A stretch of DNA of 64,000 bases from an uncultured Clostridia bacterium (GTDB lineage: Bacteria > Bacillota > Clostridia > Christensenellales > CAG-917), in assembly GCA_934277645.1 (NCBI GenBank), contig CAKQUX010000002.1:1-64000 (forward strand). The letters are read 5' to 3'. Positions 1-8,183 of this stretch are shown piece by piece (positions within the stretch are counted from its first letter, which is position 1; every line of letters starts with the position of its first letter). The notes below the pieces were generated by a model, which worked only from the letters and a program-made list of their open reading frames with translations, was not told where the DNA came from and made no database searches. Both the position numbers and the translations under genes were made by a program.

Positions 1-549
<549 letters not shown>

Positions 550-667
550 CTTGACTATGCGTTCAAAGGTTTTAGACGCATTGAATTTGATTTAATTCAC
601 ATTCTTTCGCTTTTCGTATAATGTTCAATTTTCAAAGTTCGTTGCCGTCGTTCCCGACAGCTTTCAT

Positions 668-696
668 ATAATATCATAACCAAATTTTTGTGTCAA
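668..696 (-). promoter_or_regulatory. rRNA operon promoter P2
   Basis: On the minus strand TTGACA (696-691) is separated by exactly 17 bases from TATTAT (673-668). A start near 661 would give a leader of about 110 nt before 16S. The box match and the position immediately before an rRNA gene make this convincing; the start itself is inferred. Confidence 0.75.
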
Positions 697-898
697 CGAT
701 TTTTAACTACTTTTTAAAAAATTTTTAAAGTTTTTTTTAAAGTTTTTAAAACCGCCAAAACCACGCAAATTAGTCACGAATTATAAGCAGATTTGTTTGT
801 TTTTGCGTTGCGTTCGACATTTCAAAGTCAAATGTTTGCAAAAGCACTTTTTGAACTTCAAACGGTTTGTTGTTTTAGCTCAATCACAGTGCTCTACT

Positions 899-927
899 AT
901 TAAAATACTTTTTAAGATAATTGTCAA
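899..927 (-). promoter_or_regulatory. rRNA operon promoter P1
   Basis: A second minus-strand promoter with TTGACA (927-922), a 17-base spacer and TTTAAT (904-899). Together with the one at 668-696 it forms a tandem pair, as is usual for Firmicutes rRNA operons. The stretch from 550 to 986 is AT-rich and holds no gene; these two promoters and the leader are all that is recognised there. Confidence 0.65.
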
Positions 928-986
928 CAAAATTCAACAACTTTTTTAAAAAATTTTTAAACTATTTTTCATGGCGTTTTTTGCAA

Positions 987-1014
987 TAAAAAGGAGTTAT
1001 TTCCCGATAACCCC
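987..1014 (-). terminator. intrinsic terminator overlapping the 3' end of mnmA
   Basis: The minus strand forms an 8-bp stem, GGGGTTAT (1014-1007) with ATAACTCC (1000-993), around a 6-base loop and with one G-U pair, followed by TTTTT (992-988). The stem includes the last codons and the TAA of mnmA, so the hairpin is partly coding. It separates mnmA from the rRNA promoters. Confidence 0.75.
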
Positions 1015-2082
1015 TCCGCCTAAGCAATATTTATCTTTATATAAAACCGCATACTGCCCTTCTGCAATCGCGCGTTGCGGCTCGTCGAATTTAACCGTTA
1101 CGCTCTCGACTTTGCCGCCGCTTTCCGTGACCTTTGCGACAGCCTTTTGCAGTGGCTGGCGATGGCGAATTCTGACCATACATTCAAATTCCTTTTCGGG
1201 CGGTACCCCTGTTATGAAATTAAATCCTTCGGTCGTAAGCTCGTCGCGGAAGAGAACGTCGTCTTCCCCGTGCGACACTATGAGACGGTTGTTTATTACG
1301 TCCTTTTCCAAAATGAACCACGCATTTCCGTTGCCGTCCGCATTGCCGCCGATGCCGAGCCCTTTGCGTTGCCCGATTGTGTAATAAAATACGCCCTTAT
1401 GCCTGCCGACGACTTTGCCGTCTTTTGTGACTATATCGCCGTCTTTCATCGGAATATACTTCGATAAAAACTCGCGAAATCTCTTTTCACCGATAAAGCA
1501 TATACCCGTGCTGTCCTTTTTTTCGGCAACAGATAAGCCGTATCTTTTTGCGACGTCTCTGACCTCGCTTTTAACCATATTTCCTATCGGGAAAATAACG
1601 TTTGAAAGTTGCTCGCTCGTAACCTGATTTAAAAAGTAAGTCTGGTCTTTGTTTTCGTCCTTTGCCCTTACGAGATAATTCAAACCATCACGGTATTCGT
1701 GGTTGCAATAATGTCCCGTTGCGATATAATCGGCGCCAAGCTCCATAGCAAAACGCTTAAACGAGTCGAATTTGATTTCGCGATTGCAAAGCACGTCAGG
1801 ATTAGGCGTTCTTCCGCGACGGTATTCTTCTACAAAGTGCTTGAACACCCTTTCCATATATTCCGCCGAAAAATCAACCGAATAATATGGTATATCGATT
1901 TTTCCGCAAATCGAACGCACGTCGATGAAATCTTCTTCACCCGTACAGCAACCGTTGTCGTCCGTTTCTTTCCAATTCGACATATAAAGACCGATAACGT
2001 CAAAACCTTGCTCTTTTAAAAGCAATGCCGATACTGCCGAATCGACGCCACCCGATATTCCAACCACAACTTTCTTTTTCAT
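997..2082 (-). CDS. mnmA: tRNA-specific 2-thiouridylase MnmA
   Basis: 361 residues, the usual MnmA length. MnmA activates U34 of Lys, Glu and Gln tRNAs with ATP and places sulfur from a persulfide relay at position 2. Seen in the sequence: the N-terminal PP-loop SGGVDS at residues 10-15, the first catalytic cysteine in NPDVLCN (Cys99), and the persulfide cysteine in STGICFIGE (Cys195), followed by the C-terminal beta-barrel part. It stands alone between cysK and the rRNA operon, with a terminator folded into its own stop codon. No sulfurtransferase partner gene such as iscS is adjacent. Confidence 0.96.
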   Translation of the reverse strand: MKKKVVVGISGGVDSAVSALLLKEQGFDVIGLYMSNWKETDDNGCCTGEEDFIDVRSICGKIDIPYYSVDFSAEYMERVFKHFVEEYRRGRTPNPDVLCNREIKFDSFKRFAMELGADYIATGHYCNHEYRDGLNYLVRAKDENKDQTYFLNQVTSEQLSNVIFPIGNMVKSEVRDVAKRYGLSVAEKKDSTGICFIGEKRFREFLSKYIPMKDGDIVTKDGKVVGRHKGVFYYTIGQRKGLGIGGNADGNGNAWFILEKDVINNRLIVSHGEDDVLFRDELTTEGFNFITGVPPEKEFECMVRIRHRQPLQKAVAKVTESGGKVESVTVKFDEPQRAIAEGQYAVLYKDKYCLGGGVIGK

Positions 2083-2506
2083 ATGTATATAATAACATTA
2101 TATATGTTAAATATCAAATCAAATAAACAAATAGCGACAAACAAAAACTTTAAAGACCGTTTTCCGTTCACATAGTTAAAATCGAGCCGTCTTGCGTCGT
2201 CTTTTTTACTTTACTTAACAAAATAACATAAACGCAAATGCGACACAAAACAGCAACTTTACGCACGGCATAAAAGAACGAACGACAAAAGGTCGTTCGC
2301 TTCTTTCTTGATATTTAATATGAATTAGTTGTTTCAACTTGTTTTTATCAATTAAAACAACGTTTGGTTATCGCTATTTACAACGCTTGTTTTCGCTATC
2401 TTTTAACGTTTTATTCTATTCGTTTGACTTTAAGCGACTTTGCGCTGTCCGTCACTTATGCGTGCCCAAAACACTTTTAATATCGCCCGCCGCCGCTTGA
2501 CAACTT
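2083..2506. other. intergenic region between cysK and mnmA
   Basis: 424 bases, AT-rich, without a credible reading frame on either strand; the short plus-strand frame starting at 2440 is a shadow of cysK. The part from about 2083 to 2270 should contain the promoter and leader of mnmA, but no clear box pair was found. The only structured element is the hairpin at 2271-2299. Confidence 0.6.
2271..2299 (-). terminator. probable terminator of cysK
   Basis: Perfect 8-bp stem CGAACGAC (2299-2292) / GTCGTTCG (2286-2279) with a 5-base loop; the minus strand continues as TTCTTTTA, a modest U tract. It lies about 210 bases after the cysK stop. The T-rich flank on the other side would also allow plus-strand use, but no plus-strand gene ends here. 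Confidence 0.5.
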
Positions 2507-3394
2507 TTAATCTTCTTCGTAAAGGCTGCTCGGATATCTGTCGCCGCCGTCAGCCAAAATGGCTACTATATCGCCGTCCACTCTTTCGGAAAGCAATTCC
2601 GCCGCCGCAAGAACCGCACCCGACGATATTCCGACTTTTTCGCCTTTTCTGCGATTAAACCATTTGACGTAATCGAACGCATCGTCATCCGTCACCGTAA
2701 GAATTTTATCGAGCTTCGACTTGTCAAGCAAATCGGGAATAAAGTTTGCGCCTATTCCTTGGATTTTGTGCGCCCCTGCAATACCCTTTGAAATCAGCGG
2801 ACTGGACGCCGGTTCGACACCGCACACCTTGCAATCTATGCCATTTTCCAAAATGTATTTTTTAAACCCCATAACCGTGCCCGCGCTGCCGATTCCTGCA
2901 ACTATCCATTTAGCGTTTGGCAGTTGCTTAAATACTTCGGGGGCAGTCGTATAATAATGCGCCAAAGCGTTGCCTATGTTTCCGAACTGATTTACGAAAT
3001 AATATCCTTCCGTCTCGATTTCCTTTGCCTTATTTACCGAACCTGCCATTCCTTCCGACGCAGGCGTCAGTACCAATTCTGCGCCGTACTTTGCAATCAT
3101 TTGGCGGCGTTCCAAACTCATACTTTCGGGCATAACGATAACGCATTTAACGCCGAGTTCTCCTGCAACGTACGCAAGTCCGATGCCCGTGTTTCCGCTG
3201 GTGGCCTCGACAATGCCTTTAGACAGCTTGCCTGCTTTGAACCCGTTGATAAGCATAAACAAAGCCGCTCTGTCCTTTATACTACCGGCAGGATTATATT
3301 TTTCGAGTTTGGCATAAACTCTATCGATACCGCTTTCGACAAGCGGCGTCTTTCCTATTCTTCCTAACAACTCTTTGAAATTGCTTTCGTCCAT
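2507..3394 (-). CDS. cysK: cysteine synthase (O-acetylserine sulfhydrylase) family
   Basis: PLP enzyme of the cysteine synthase/cystathionine beta-synthase family, making cysteine from O-acetylserine and sulfide. From ATG at 3394 the protein has 295 residues, close to the CysK length. Visible: NPAGSIKDR with the Schiff-base lysine at residue 40, the substrate loop TSGNTG at 65-70, a glycine-rich phosphate loop GIGSAGT, and SSGA near the C terminus. The ATG at 3394 is preferred over the TTG six bases upstream because GGAGG sits 9 bases before it. There is no serine acetyltransferase gene beside it, so CysK versus a related O-phosphoserine-using enzyme is not settled. Confidence 0.9.
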   Translation of the reverse strand: MDESNFKELLGRIGKTPLVESGIDRVYAKLEKYNPAGSIKDRAALFMLINGFKAGKLSKGIVEATSGNTGIGLAYVAGELGVKCVIVMPESMSLERRQMIAKYGAELVLTPASEGMAGSVNKAKEIETEGYYFVNQFGNIGNALAHYYTTAPEVFKQLPNAKWIVAGIGSAGTVMGFKKYILENGIDCKVCGVEPASSPLISKGIAGAHKIQGIGANFIPDLLDKSKLDKILTVTDDDAFDYVKWFNRRKGEKVGISSGAVLAAAELLSERVDGDIVAILADGGDRYPSSLYEED

Positions 3395-3421
3395 AAACAA
3401 TGCCCTCCAAATGCTTAATAA

Positions 3422-3450
3422 AGTATACCACCGCCGCCCACGGTTGTAAA
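3422..3450 (-). promoter_or_regulatory. promoter of cysK
   Basis: Minus strand TTTACA (3450-3445), 17-base spacer, TATACT (3427-3422), each 5 of 6 to consensus. The predicted start near 3415 leaves about 20 nt before the ATG, enough for the GGAGG ribosome site. Confidence 0.7.
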
Positions 3451-3554
3451 TATCAAAAAAAGATTTATTTTAATGGACTTTTTTGTTTTTTCGTTTTAAC
3501 ATATAGAAAAATAGAAAACGCAAATTCGTTTTTAAATTTGCCTTTAAGTCTTAT

Positions 3555-3631
3555 GCGCCCGTAGCTTAGTTGGATAGAGCATCAGATTCCGATTCTGAAG
3601 GCCGTAGGTTCGAATCCTATCGGACGCACCA
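3555..3631 (+). tRNA. tRNA-Arg, anticodon CCG
   Basis: 77 bases including an encoded CCA. The anticodon arm is TCAGA-TTCCGAT-TCTGA, so the anticodon is CCG, reading CGG arginine codons. The D-arm carries GGATAG with the A20 typical of arginine tRNAs and the T-arm has TTCGAAT. The acceptor stem GCGCCCG / CGGACGC pairs except at 4-69, where C faces A. It is followed 9 bases later by a strong terminator, which suggests a single-gene transcript. Confidence 0.95.
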
Positions 3632-3640
3632 TAAAGACAA

Positions 3641-3669
3641 ACAACCTATGACTACATAGGTTGTTTTTT
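3641..3669 (+). terminator. terminator of tRNA-Arg
   Basis: Perfect 10-bp stem ACAACCTATG / CATAGGTTGT (3641-3650 / 3655-3664), 4-base loop, then TTTTT. It may also serve the convergent minus-strand gene ending at 3833, although the U tract on that side is weaker. Confidence 0.85.
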
Positions 3670-3758
3670 CTTAGGTTTCATTTAAATATTCTACATTTGA
3701 GTAAATTCAAACTAGTCGACGTTTAATTCATTTAAATTAAACTTATTTGTTTTTATAT

Positions 3759-3794
3759 CAGTTCGCCATAATAAAACAGTTCGCCATAATAAAA
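3759..3794. repeat. tandem direct repeat, 2 x 18 bp
   Basis: The 18-base unit CAGTTCGCCATAATAAAA occurs twice without a mismatch, in the untranslated stretch between the tRNA terminator and the end of the CNNM gene. It is most simply a replication-slippage duplication; no function is suggested. Confidence 0.9.
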
Positions 3795-3832
3795 CAAAAG
3801 GTATAACAATAATAAGTCGGCGGCGGTTTTGG

Positions 3833-5125
3833 TTATTCTTTCTCTTTGTCCTTTTCCTTATCGCTTTCGACAGCGGCAATAATGACTTTGACTTCGAGTA
3901 CTCGGCGTTGCGTAAGGCGGCTGACCGTTATCGTAAGGTTTTTATATTCGACAGTCTGTGCCTTTTTCGGAATATCGCCAATTTGGTCGATCAACCAGCC
4001 GCTGACCGTTTGCGAATCGAAGTCTTCCGCATCGTCCTTATCAAGTCCGAAAGTTTCAAAAAACTCGTCAAGCGGCGCTCTGCCGTCTACCATATAAGTA
4101 TTATCGTCGATTTTATCGAAGTAGTTTATGACTTCGTCGTGTTCGTCCCAAATCTCGCCGACAAGCTCTTCTAAAATATCTTCGAGCGTGACTATACCGA
4201 GAGTTCCGCCGTATTCATCGGCAACGACAGCCATATGGACTTTTTGGCGTTGCATACTTTTAAGCAAAGTGGCTATTTTCATATGCGCAGTTGCAACCGC
4301 AACAGGCGTAATATAATTCTTTATGCTTGTTTCGCCCTTTTCGAGAGCGACGTAAAAATCTATGTTGTGAATCATTCCGACTATGCTGTCGATAGTTCCC
4401 TTATAAACAGGCATACGAGAGAATTTGTTTTCCAAAAATAGCGTCTTGATTTTTTCCATGTCCATATCGAGCGACACGGCAACGATGCTTACTCTCGGAA
4501 CGAGTATGTCTTCTACTTCTGCTTCGTCGAATTCTATCGCGCTTGAAATGAGTTCACGTTCCTGCATATCGAGCGCGCCGTCTTCTTGCGCCTCTTCTAC
4601 GATAGACAAAAGTTCCTCGTCTGTTATTACGTCCTTTTTAGGTTTGAACATCTTTTTAAGCACGAATTTCAAACCCGAAAAGATAATAGTTATCGGAAAA
4701 AGTATAACCATTATTACTTTTATAGGATAGCCTGCAATCATGGCAATTTTTTCCGAATTTTCTTTTGCAATCATCTTCGGCGTTATTTCGCCAAAGGTCA
4801 AAACTATCACGGTAGAAACCGCAACCGATACGACGCCGCTTATTGCAGCGTTCGGAATGACCGTTTCAAAAATGTTGTTAAACAATACTGAAAGCGTAAT
4901 GTTGACAAGGTTGTTTCCGACCAAAATCGCCGAAAGCAATTTGTCGAATTTATCCAAAAGCGACAATGCGTTTTTTGCCGATCGGTTTCCGTCCGCCGCC
5001 TTGACTTTCAATTTGGTACGATTGGCCGAACTGAAAGCTGTTTCCGTTGCGGAGAAAAATGCGGAAAACGCTACTAAAATTACTATAAAAACAGATGAAA
5101 GTATAAGTTTACTGTCGGGGTCCAT
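3833..5125 (-). CDS. CNNM/CorC (HlyC) family membrane protein with CBS pair
   Basis: 430 residues from the ATG at 5125. The order is a DUF21/CNNM membrane domain of about four helices (residues about 8-170), a CBS pair (about 190-320) and a C-terminal CorC/HlyC domain. The family includes magnesium and cobalt exporters such as YhdP/MpfA and CorC; the substrate cannot be read from sequence. The longer frame to 5185 is rejected: AGGAG stands directly before 5125 and a consensus promoter at 5154-5182 would start transcription inside the extension. The gene is monocistronic and convergent with tRNA-Arg. The extreme C terminus is a charged Lys/Glu run. Confidence 0.88.
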   Translation of the reverse strand: MDPDSKLILSSVFIVILVAFSAFFSATETAFSSANRTKLKVKAADGNRSAKNALSLLDKFDKLLSAILVGNNLVNITLSVLFNNIFETVIPNAAISGVVSVAVSTVIVLTFGEITPKMIAKENSEKIAMIAGYPIKVIMVILFPITIIFSGLKFVLKKMFKPKKDVITDEELLSIVEEAQEDGALDMQERELISSAIEFDEAEVEDILVPRVSIVAVSLDMDMEKIKTLFLENKFSRMPVYKGTIDSIVGMIHNIDFYVALEKGETSIKNYITPVAVATAHMKIATLLKSMQRQKVHMAVVADEYGGTLGIVTLEDILEELVGEIWDEHDEVINYFDKIDDNTYMVDGRAPLDEFFETFGLDKDDAEDFDSQTVSGWLIDQIGDIPKKAQTVEYKNLTITVSRLTQRRVLEVKVIIAAVESDKEKDKEKE

Positions 5126-5153
5126 ATTACTCCTCAAACAAATCTTTTTAAAC

Positions 5154-5182
5154 ATTATAGCATCGATAGGTAAAGTTGTAAA
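5154..5182 (-). promoter_or_regulatory. promoter of the CNNM/CorC gene
   Basis: Minus strand TTTACA (5182-5177), 17-base spacer, perfect TATAAT (5159-5154). A start near 5147 leaves a leader of about 22 nt with AGGAG, and fixes the ATG at 5125. Confidence 0.8.
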
Positions 5183-5546
5183 CATAAAAGATTAAATTAT
5201 AATGTAACGACCGTAAGGTGCGGTAGGCTAATGGCATATTTGAATATTGTCGGATTTAGTCGCGCATCGATTTTCTTGTCTATTGTCTTGTCGGTTTTAG
5301 GCGCAGTTTGTTGCTAAATGATTTTAATTGTTATAAACAAATTCCGCAGTTTGTAACGTTTTTCACGTTATCGTCGTTTTTTGTCATAAGCGTTAAGCCG
5401 TTCATTTATCAAGACATTTTCTTATCGCTCTTTTAACGTGCACATCGTTGCTTTGCCGAAACTATAAAAAACATTCATAATCGAACAAATATCATAGCTA
5501 AAACAGAACAAAATAAAAAAAGATATGCTATTATATCTTACGAAAA
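5183..5546. other. intergenic region before azlC
   Basis: About 360 AT-rich bases between two divergent genes, with no credible frame. A leader for the plus-strand azlC could lie here. I looked for a T-box signature (AGGGUGGUACCGCG) because azlC is an amino-acid exporter gene and did not find one. A TATTAT at 5529-5534 sits close before the azlC start, without a good -35 box. Confidence 0.5.
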
Positions 5547-6299
5547 ATGGATAAAAAACTGACTTTCTTAGACGGTTTAAAGCACGGGCTTCCCGTTTGC
5601 TTTGCCTATATCGCCGTGTCGTTCACGTTTGGACTCGTTGCCACTCAAAACGGACTGCCCGTTTGGCTTGCGACGGTCATTTCGGCAACCAATCTTACGT
5701 CGGCAGGTCAGTTTGCAGGTGTCGAACTTATTATATCTATGGCGAGTTACGTCGAAATTGCGCTTGCGGTTTTTGTCATAAACGCCAGATATATGCTTAT
5801 GAGCCTTAGCCTTTCGCAACAGCTTTCAAGCGACGTTAAAGGGTTTAAGCGATTTATTATGAGCCTTTTCGTGACAGACGAAATTTTCGCCATCGCGTCC
5901 ACGGCAAAAGAGCGCCTGAACTTTGCGTATTTTATGGGCCTTTCGACGACGCCGTATTTCGGTTGGGTAATCGGCACGCTGTCCGGCGGCCTTATAAGGG
6001 GTGTTTTGCCGCCTGCGCTTTCGGCGGCTATGGGCATCGCGCTTTATTGTATGTTTATAGCAATTATAATTCCGCCGGCAAAAAAATCAAAGCCGATTTT
6101 ACTTTGCGTGTCGCTCGGGGCAATTTTGTCCTGCCTTATGACTTACGGCTTGCCTAATCTTTCTATGGGCTTTTCGGTTGTAATTTCGTCTTGCATTGCG
6201 GCGTTCACGACTGCCGTATTGTTTCCTATTCATAAAACAGAAAACCGTGATTTAAACGACGTCGATATTCTGCCGCCGAACGGAGGCGATTATGAATAA
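5547..6299 (+). CDS. azlC: AzlC family branched-chain amino acid exporter, large subunit
   Basis: 250 residues with several hydrophobic segments and the AzlC pattern: an N-terminal DGLKHGLPVC followed by AYIAVSFTFG and a central ATNLTSAGQFAG. AzlC works with the small membrane protein AzlD to export leucine/isoleucine-type amino acids or analogues; azlD follows 72 bases later. No Shine-Dalgarno sequence precedes the ATG (the upstream bases are TCTTACGAAAA), so the start is less certain than the family call. A 27-codon mini-ORF begins within the last codons and reaches into the azlD start. Confidence 0.88.
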   Translation: MDKKLTFLDGLKHGLPVCFAYIAVSFTFGLVATQNGLPVWLATVISATNLTSAGQFAGVELIISMASYVEIALAVFVINARYMLMSLSLSQQLSSDVKGFKRFIMSLFVTDEIFAIASTAKERLNFAYFMGLSTTPYFGWVIGTLSGGLIRGVLPPALSAAMGIALYCMFIAIIIPPAKKSKPILLCVSLGAILSCLMTYGLPNLSMGFSVVISSCIAAFTTAVLFPIHKTENRDLNDVDILPPNGGDYE

Positions 6300-6375
6300 C
6301 TTCGTCTGTGTTTTCATATCCGAATATGCGCATAAGAGCAAAAGAAGCATTATGTCAAAAGGAGGCAATTTGTGA
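6292..6375 (+). CDS. possible 27-residue linker ORF between azlC and azlD
   Basis: ATG at 6292 overlaps the end of azlC (ATGAATAA) and its TGA overlaps the GTG of azlD (GTGA). GGAGG at 6282-6286 is 5 bases before the ATG, which is ideal. The peptide starts MNNFVCVFISEYAHKSKRS and has no recognised similarity. The placement suggests translational coupling rather than a functional peptide. Chance remains possible over only 27 codons. Confidence 0.35.
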   Translation: MNNFVCVFISEYAHKSKRSIMSKGGNL

Positions 6376-6674
6376 TATATCAAATCGTTTCCGCAATCAT
6401 AATGGCGCTCGCCACGCTTATTCCGAGAATGGTTCCGCTTGTTTTTTGTCGCAAAAAAATCAAGTCTAATCTTATTCGGTCGTTTTTGTTCTATATGCCG
6501 TACGCCGTGCTGTCGGCGCTTACGTTCCCTGCCATTTTGTCGTCTACGGGCAACGTTTGGACCGCCACTATCGGAACGGCGTTCGCTCTTGTTATGAGTT
6601 ATTTCAAAATCAATCTCGCAATAGTCGCGGTCGTATGTTCCGCTGTGGTTTTCGGCTTCAGCTTTGTGTTTTAA
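6372..6674 (+). CDS. azlD: AzlD family branched-chain amino acid exporter, small subunit
   Basis: 100 residues, three to four hydrophobic segments, the normal AzlD size and order (azlC then azlD). The GTG start at 6372 is supported by GGAGG at 6361-6365 with 6-base spacing and by the overlap with the stop of the preceding mini-ORF. It carries the family's early R-M-V-P-L motif (ATLIPRMVPLVF). No terminator is obvious after the stop. Confidence 0.87.
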   Translation: MIYQIVSAIIMALATLIPRMVPLVFCRKKIKSNLIRSFLFYMPYAVLSALTFPAILSSTGNVWTATIGTAFALVMSYFKINLAIVAVVCSAVVFGFSFVF

Positions 6675-6748
6675 CGCTTTCCGAAGTTTTTAAACTATTC
6701 TTTAAAGCGCTTAATCAATCGTAATTATAATGCCCGATTTATCGATTA

Positions 6749-6889
6749 TTAAAGTCTCATATCTATATCGGTAATTTTCTTTTTCAGCAACAGGTCCACT
6801 ATGCCAACAAACAAAAGCACCGAAAACGCCGTTACAAAATAATAACAACTGATTAAATATAGCTTTGTATTTATTAACGCTTCAAATGC
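6749..6889 (-). pseudogene. C-terminal remnant of a membrane protein
   Basis: A 46-codon open stretch on the minus strand, ending at TAA 6751-6749, with no start codon near its beginning. Its translation looks like real protein: an aromatic and aliphatic helix (YYFVTAFSVLLFVGIVDLLL) followed by KKKITDIDMRL, as in a membrane protein whose last helix ends in a positive cytoplasmic tail. A stop codon lies directly upstream and no other frame continues it. I do not recognise the family. Composition alone supports the call, so it is tentative. Confidence 0.4.
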
Positions 6890-6950
6890 TTATAGCATTT
6901 CATTGAAAACTTTTGACTTTCTTAGTTAAAATTAACACCTTAAAGGCTGT

Positions 6951-7065
6951 TTAGTTTAGCAATTTACTGCTCGATATTTTATTGAAATTTCAATGCTCTT
7001 AGCATTTAATGGTATCCTGAAGAAAATATCGCTCGACGAAATATTGCATTTGACCGTGTAAACTA
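6951..7065. repeat. imperfect long inverted repeat with internal palindrome
   Basis: Left arm 6951-6980 and right arm 7023-7065 share blocks in inverted order: CGATATTTT / AAAATATCG (9 bp, 6972-6980 and 7023-7031), GCAATTT / AAATATTGC, and AGTTTA / TAAACT. Between them lies a perfect 14-base palindrome, ATTGAAATTTCAAT (6981-6994). It could be the relic of a miniature mobile element or a structured RNA. Apart from this, the repeat at 7065-7094 and the gene remnant, the 6675-7252 interval holds nothing I recognise. Confidence 0.5.
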
Positions 7066-7094
7066 AGCAATCTAATATTAAGCAATCTAATATC
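7065..7094. repeat. tandem direct repeat, 2 x 15 bp
   Basis: AAGCAATCTAATATT is followed at once by AAGCAATCTAATATC, 14 of 15 identical. It abuts the right arm of the inverted repeat. Confidence 0.85.
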
Positions 7095-7203
7095 TTTAAT
7101 AGAGCAGCCGACAATGCTATTAAAAACTCCGTTCAGCCTTTCTTTATGGCTACTTTTCGTTACTTTATTATATTATATTTTTTATTACGACATCAAAATT
7201 TTA

Positions 7204-7232
7204 TTGCCCAATTATGCCGATTGTGCTAAACT
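7204..7232 (+). promoter_or_regulatory. possible promoter of the Dabb gene
   Basis: TTGCCC (7204-7209), 17-base spacer, TAAACT (7227-7232), each 4 of 6. The spacing and position (start near 7239, ATG at 7253) fit, but the boxes are weak. Confidence 0.35.
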
Positions 7233-7252
7233 TGCGATAGGAGGCAAAAATA

Positions 7253-7543
7253 ATGATTAAACATATCGTTTGTTTTAAACTCAAAGATAAAACGGAAGAA
7301 ATCGTTCAAACCGCAATGGAAACCCTTCTTTCGATGAACGGCAACGTCCCTACCGCAAAAAAGGTTGAAGTCCACCGCGATTTTCTTGAAAGTCCGCGCA
7401 GCTATGACATAATGCTCGAAGTCACATTGGACGGCAAAGAATTTTTGGACGAATACCAAAACGACGGCTATCATTGCTCGGTCGTAAAAGAGCTTATGCA
7501 CCGCATAGCCGAAAAAAGCATTTCAATCGATTACGAATTTTAA
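7253..7543 (+). CDS. Dabb (stress-responsive A/B barrel) domain protein
   Basis: 96 residues forming one Dabb ferredoxin-like domain: it opens MIKHIVCFKLKD, has the central helix with the E-V-x-R-D turn, then D-I-M-L-E-V, and ends with a family-type H-x-x-V-x-E-L segment. These small barrels act as dimers in varied enzymes and stress proteins; no function can be assigned here. GGAGG precedes the ATG by 8 bases. A small membrane protein gene follows 14 bases later and is probably cotranscribed. Confidence 0.85.
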   Translation: MIKHIVCFKLKDKTEEIVQTAMETLLSMNGNVPTAKKVEVHRDFLESPRSYDIMLEVTLDGKEFLDEYQNDGYHCSVVKELMHRIAEKSISIDYEF

Positions 7544-7557
7544 AAGGAGAATAAAAA

Positions 7558-7827
7558 ATGGGAAAGAAAAATTCAACAAACAAACTTGCATTCTTCACGC
7601 TTTGCCTTATCGCAATTGTGTACTTGGTGGCGATGATTCTTCACCTTGTCGGAGTAAGCTCGCTTGCCGTTACGATTCTTCAAAATGTCGGCGCAATTTT
7701 GTTGCTCATCATTTGCGGAATATGCGGCTGGAATTACGTTGCAAACAAAGCAACAGTATACAAAGTCTTGTATATCGTTGTAATTCTTGTTATTCTTGTA
7801 GCAATAGTCATTCCGATGTGCTTGTAA
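7558..7827 (+). CDS. small three-helix membrane protein, unknown function
   Basis: 89 residues. A short Lys-rich N terminus is followed by three hydrophobic segments at about 10-31, 35-58 and 68-88, with little outside the membrane. AAGGAG lies 7 bases before the ATG. I do not recognise a family. Its only context is the Dabb gene just upstream; about 310 gene-free bases follow (7828-8140), then the terminator shared with rplQ. Confidence 0.75.
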   Translation: MGKKNSTNKLAFFTLCLIAIVYLVAMILHLVGVSSLAVTILQNVGAILLLIICGICGWNYVANKATVYKVLYIVVILVILVAIVIPMCL

Positions 7828-8140
7828 TTGCGACCGCTATTAGCCTTAATGTTTAAGTCTAAACAGCTTAACGCATTCAAGTTTATCGCGTTTCAAAAGC
7901 TGTTACTTAAATTCTGTAAATGACGATGTAAACAACGAGATATAGAAATTTAAAACGGCTTTTAGCAAATATATTTAAGCAAATATAATTAAAACGATTA
8001 ACGGCATTAAACGTCTTATAAATTAATTGCGTATGCTTAAAATTTAATTGAGCTAAATTTAACGCTTAAACTTTAATTGTATTTAAATTTAAACACCGGC
8101 TGCTGCAAATTAGTGCGACTGCAAGTAAAATCTAAGCATA

Positions 8141-8167
8141 AAAAAAGAACCGTCAAGGTTCTTTTTT
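8141..8167 (-). terminator. terminator after rplQ, bidirectional
   Basis: AAAAAAGAACC (8141-8151), loop GTCAA, GGTTCTTTTTT (8157-8167), with T runs on both strands. It ends the 32-gene ribosomal operon arriving on the minus strand and can also serve the plus-strand membrane gene ending at 7827. The 7828-8140 bases before it hold no frame or other element that I can identify. Confidence 0.85.
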
Positions 8168-8183
8168 TTATGTCTTATGAAAG

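Noticed and set aside
5126..5185. 20-codon extension of the CNNM/CorC protein
   Set aside because: A consensus promoter lies across it, and AGGAG stands before the ATG at 5125.
5183..5546. T-box riboswitch upstream of azlC
   Set aside because: The conserved T-box sequence and terminator were not found.
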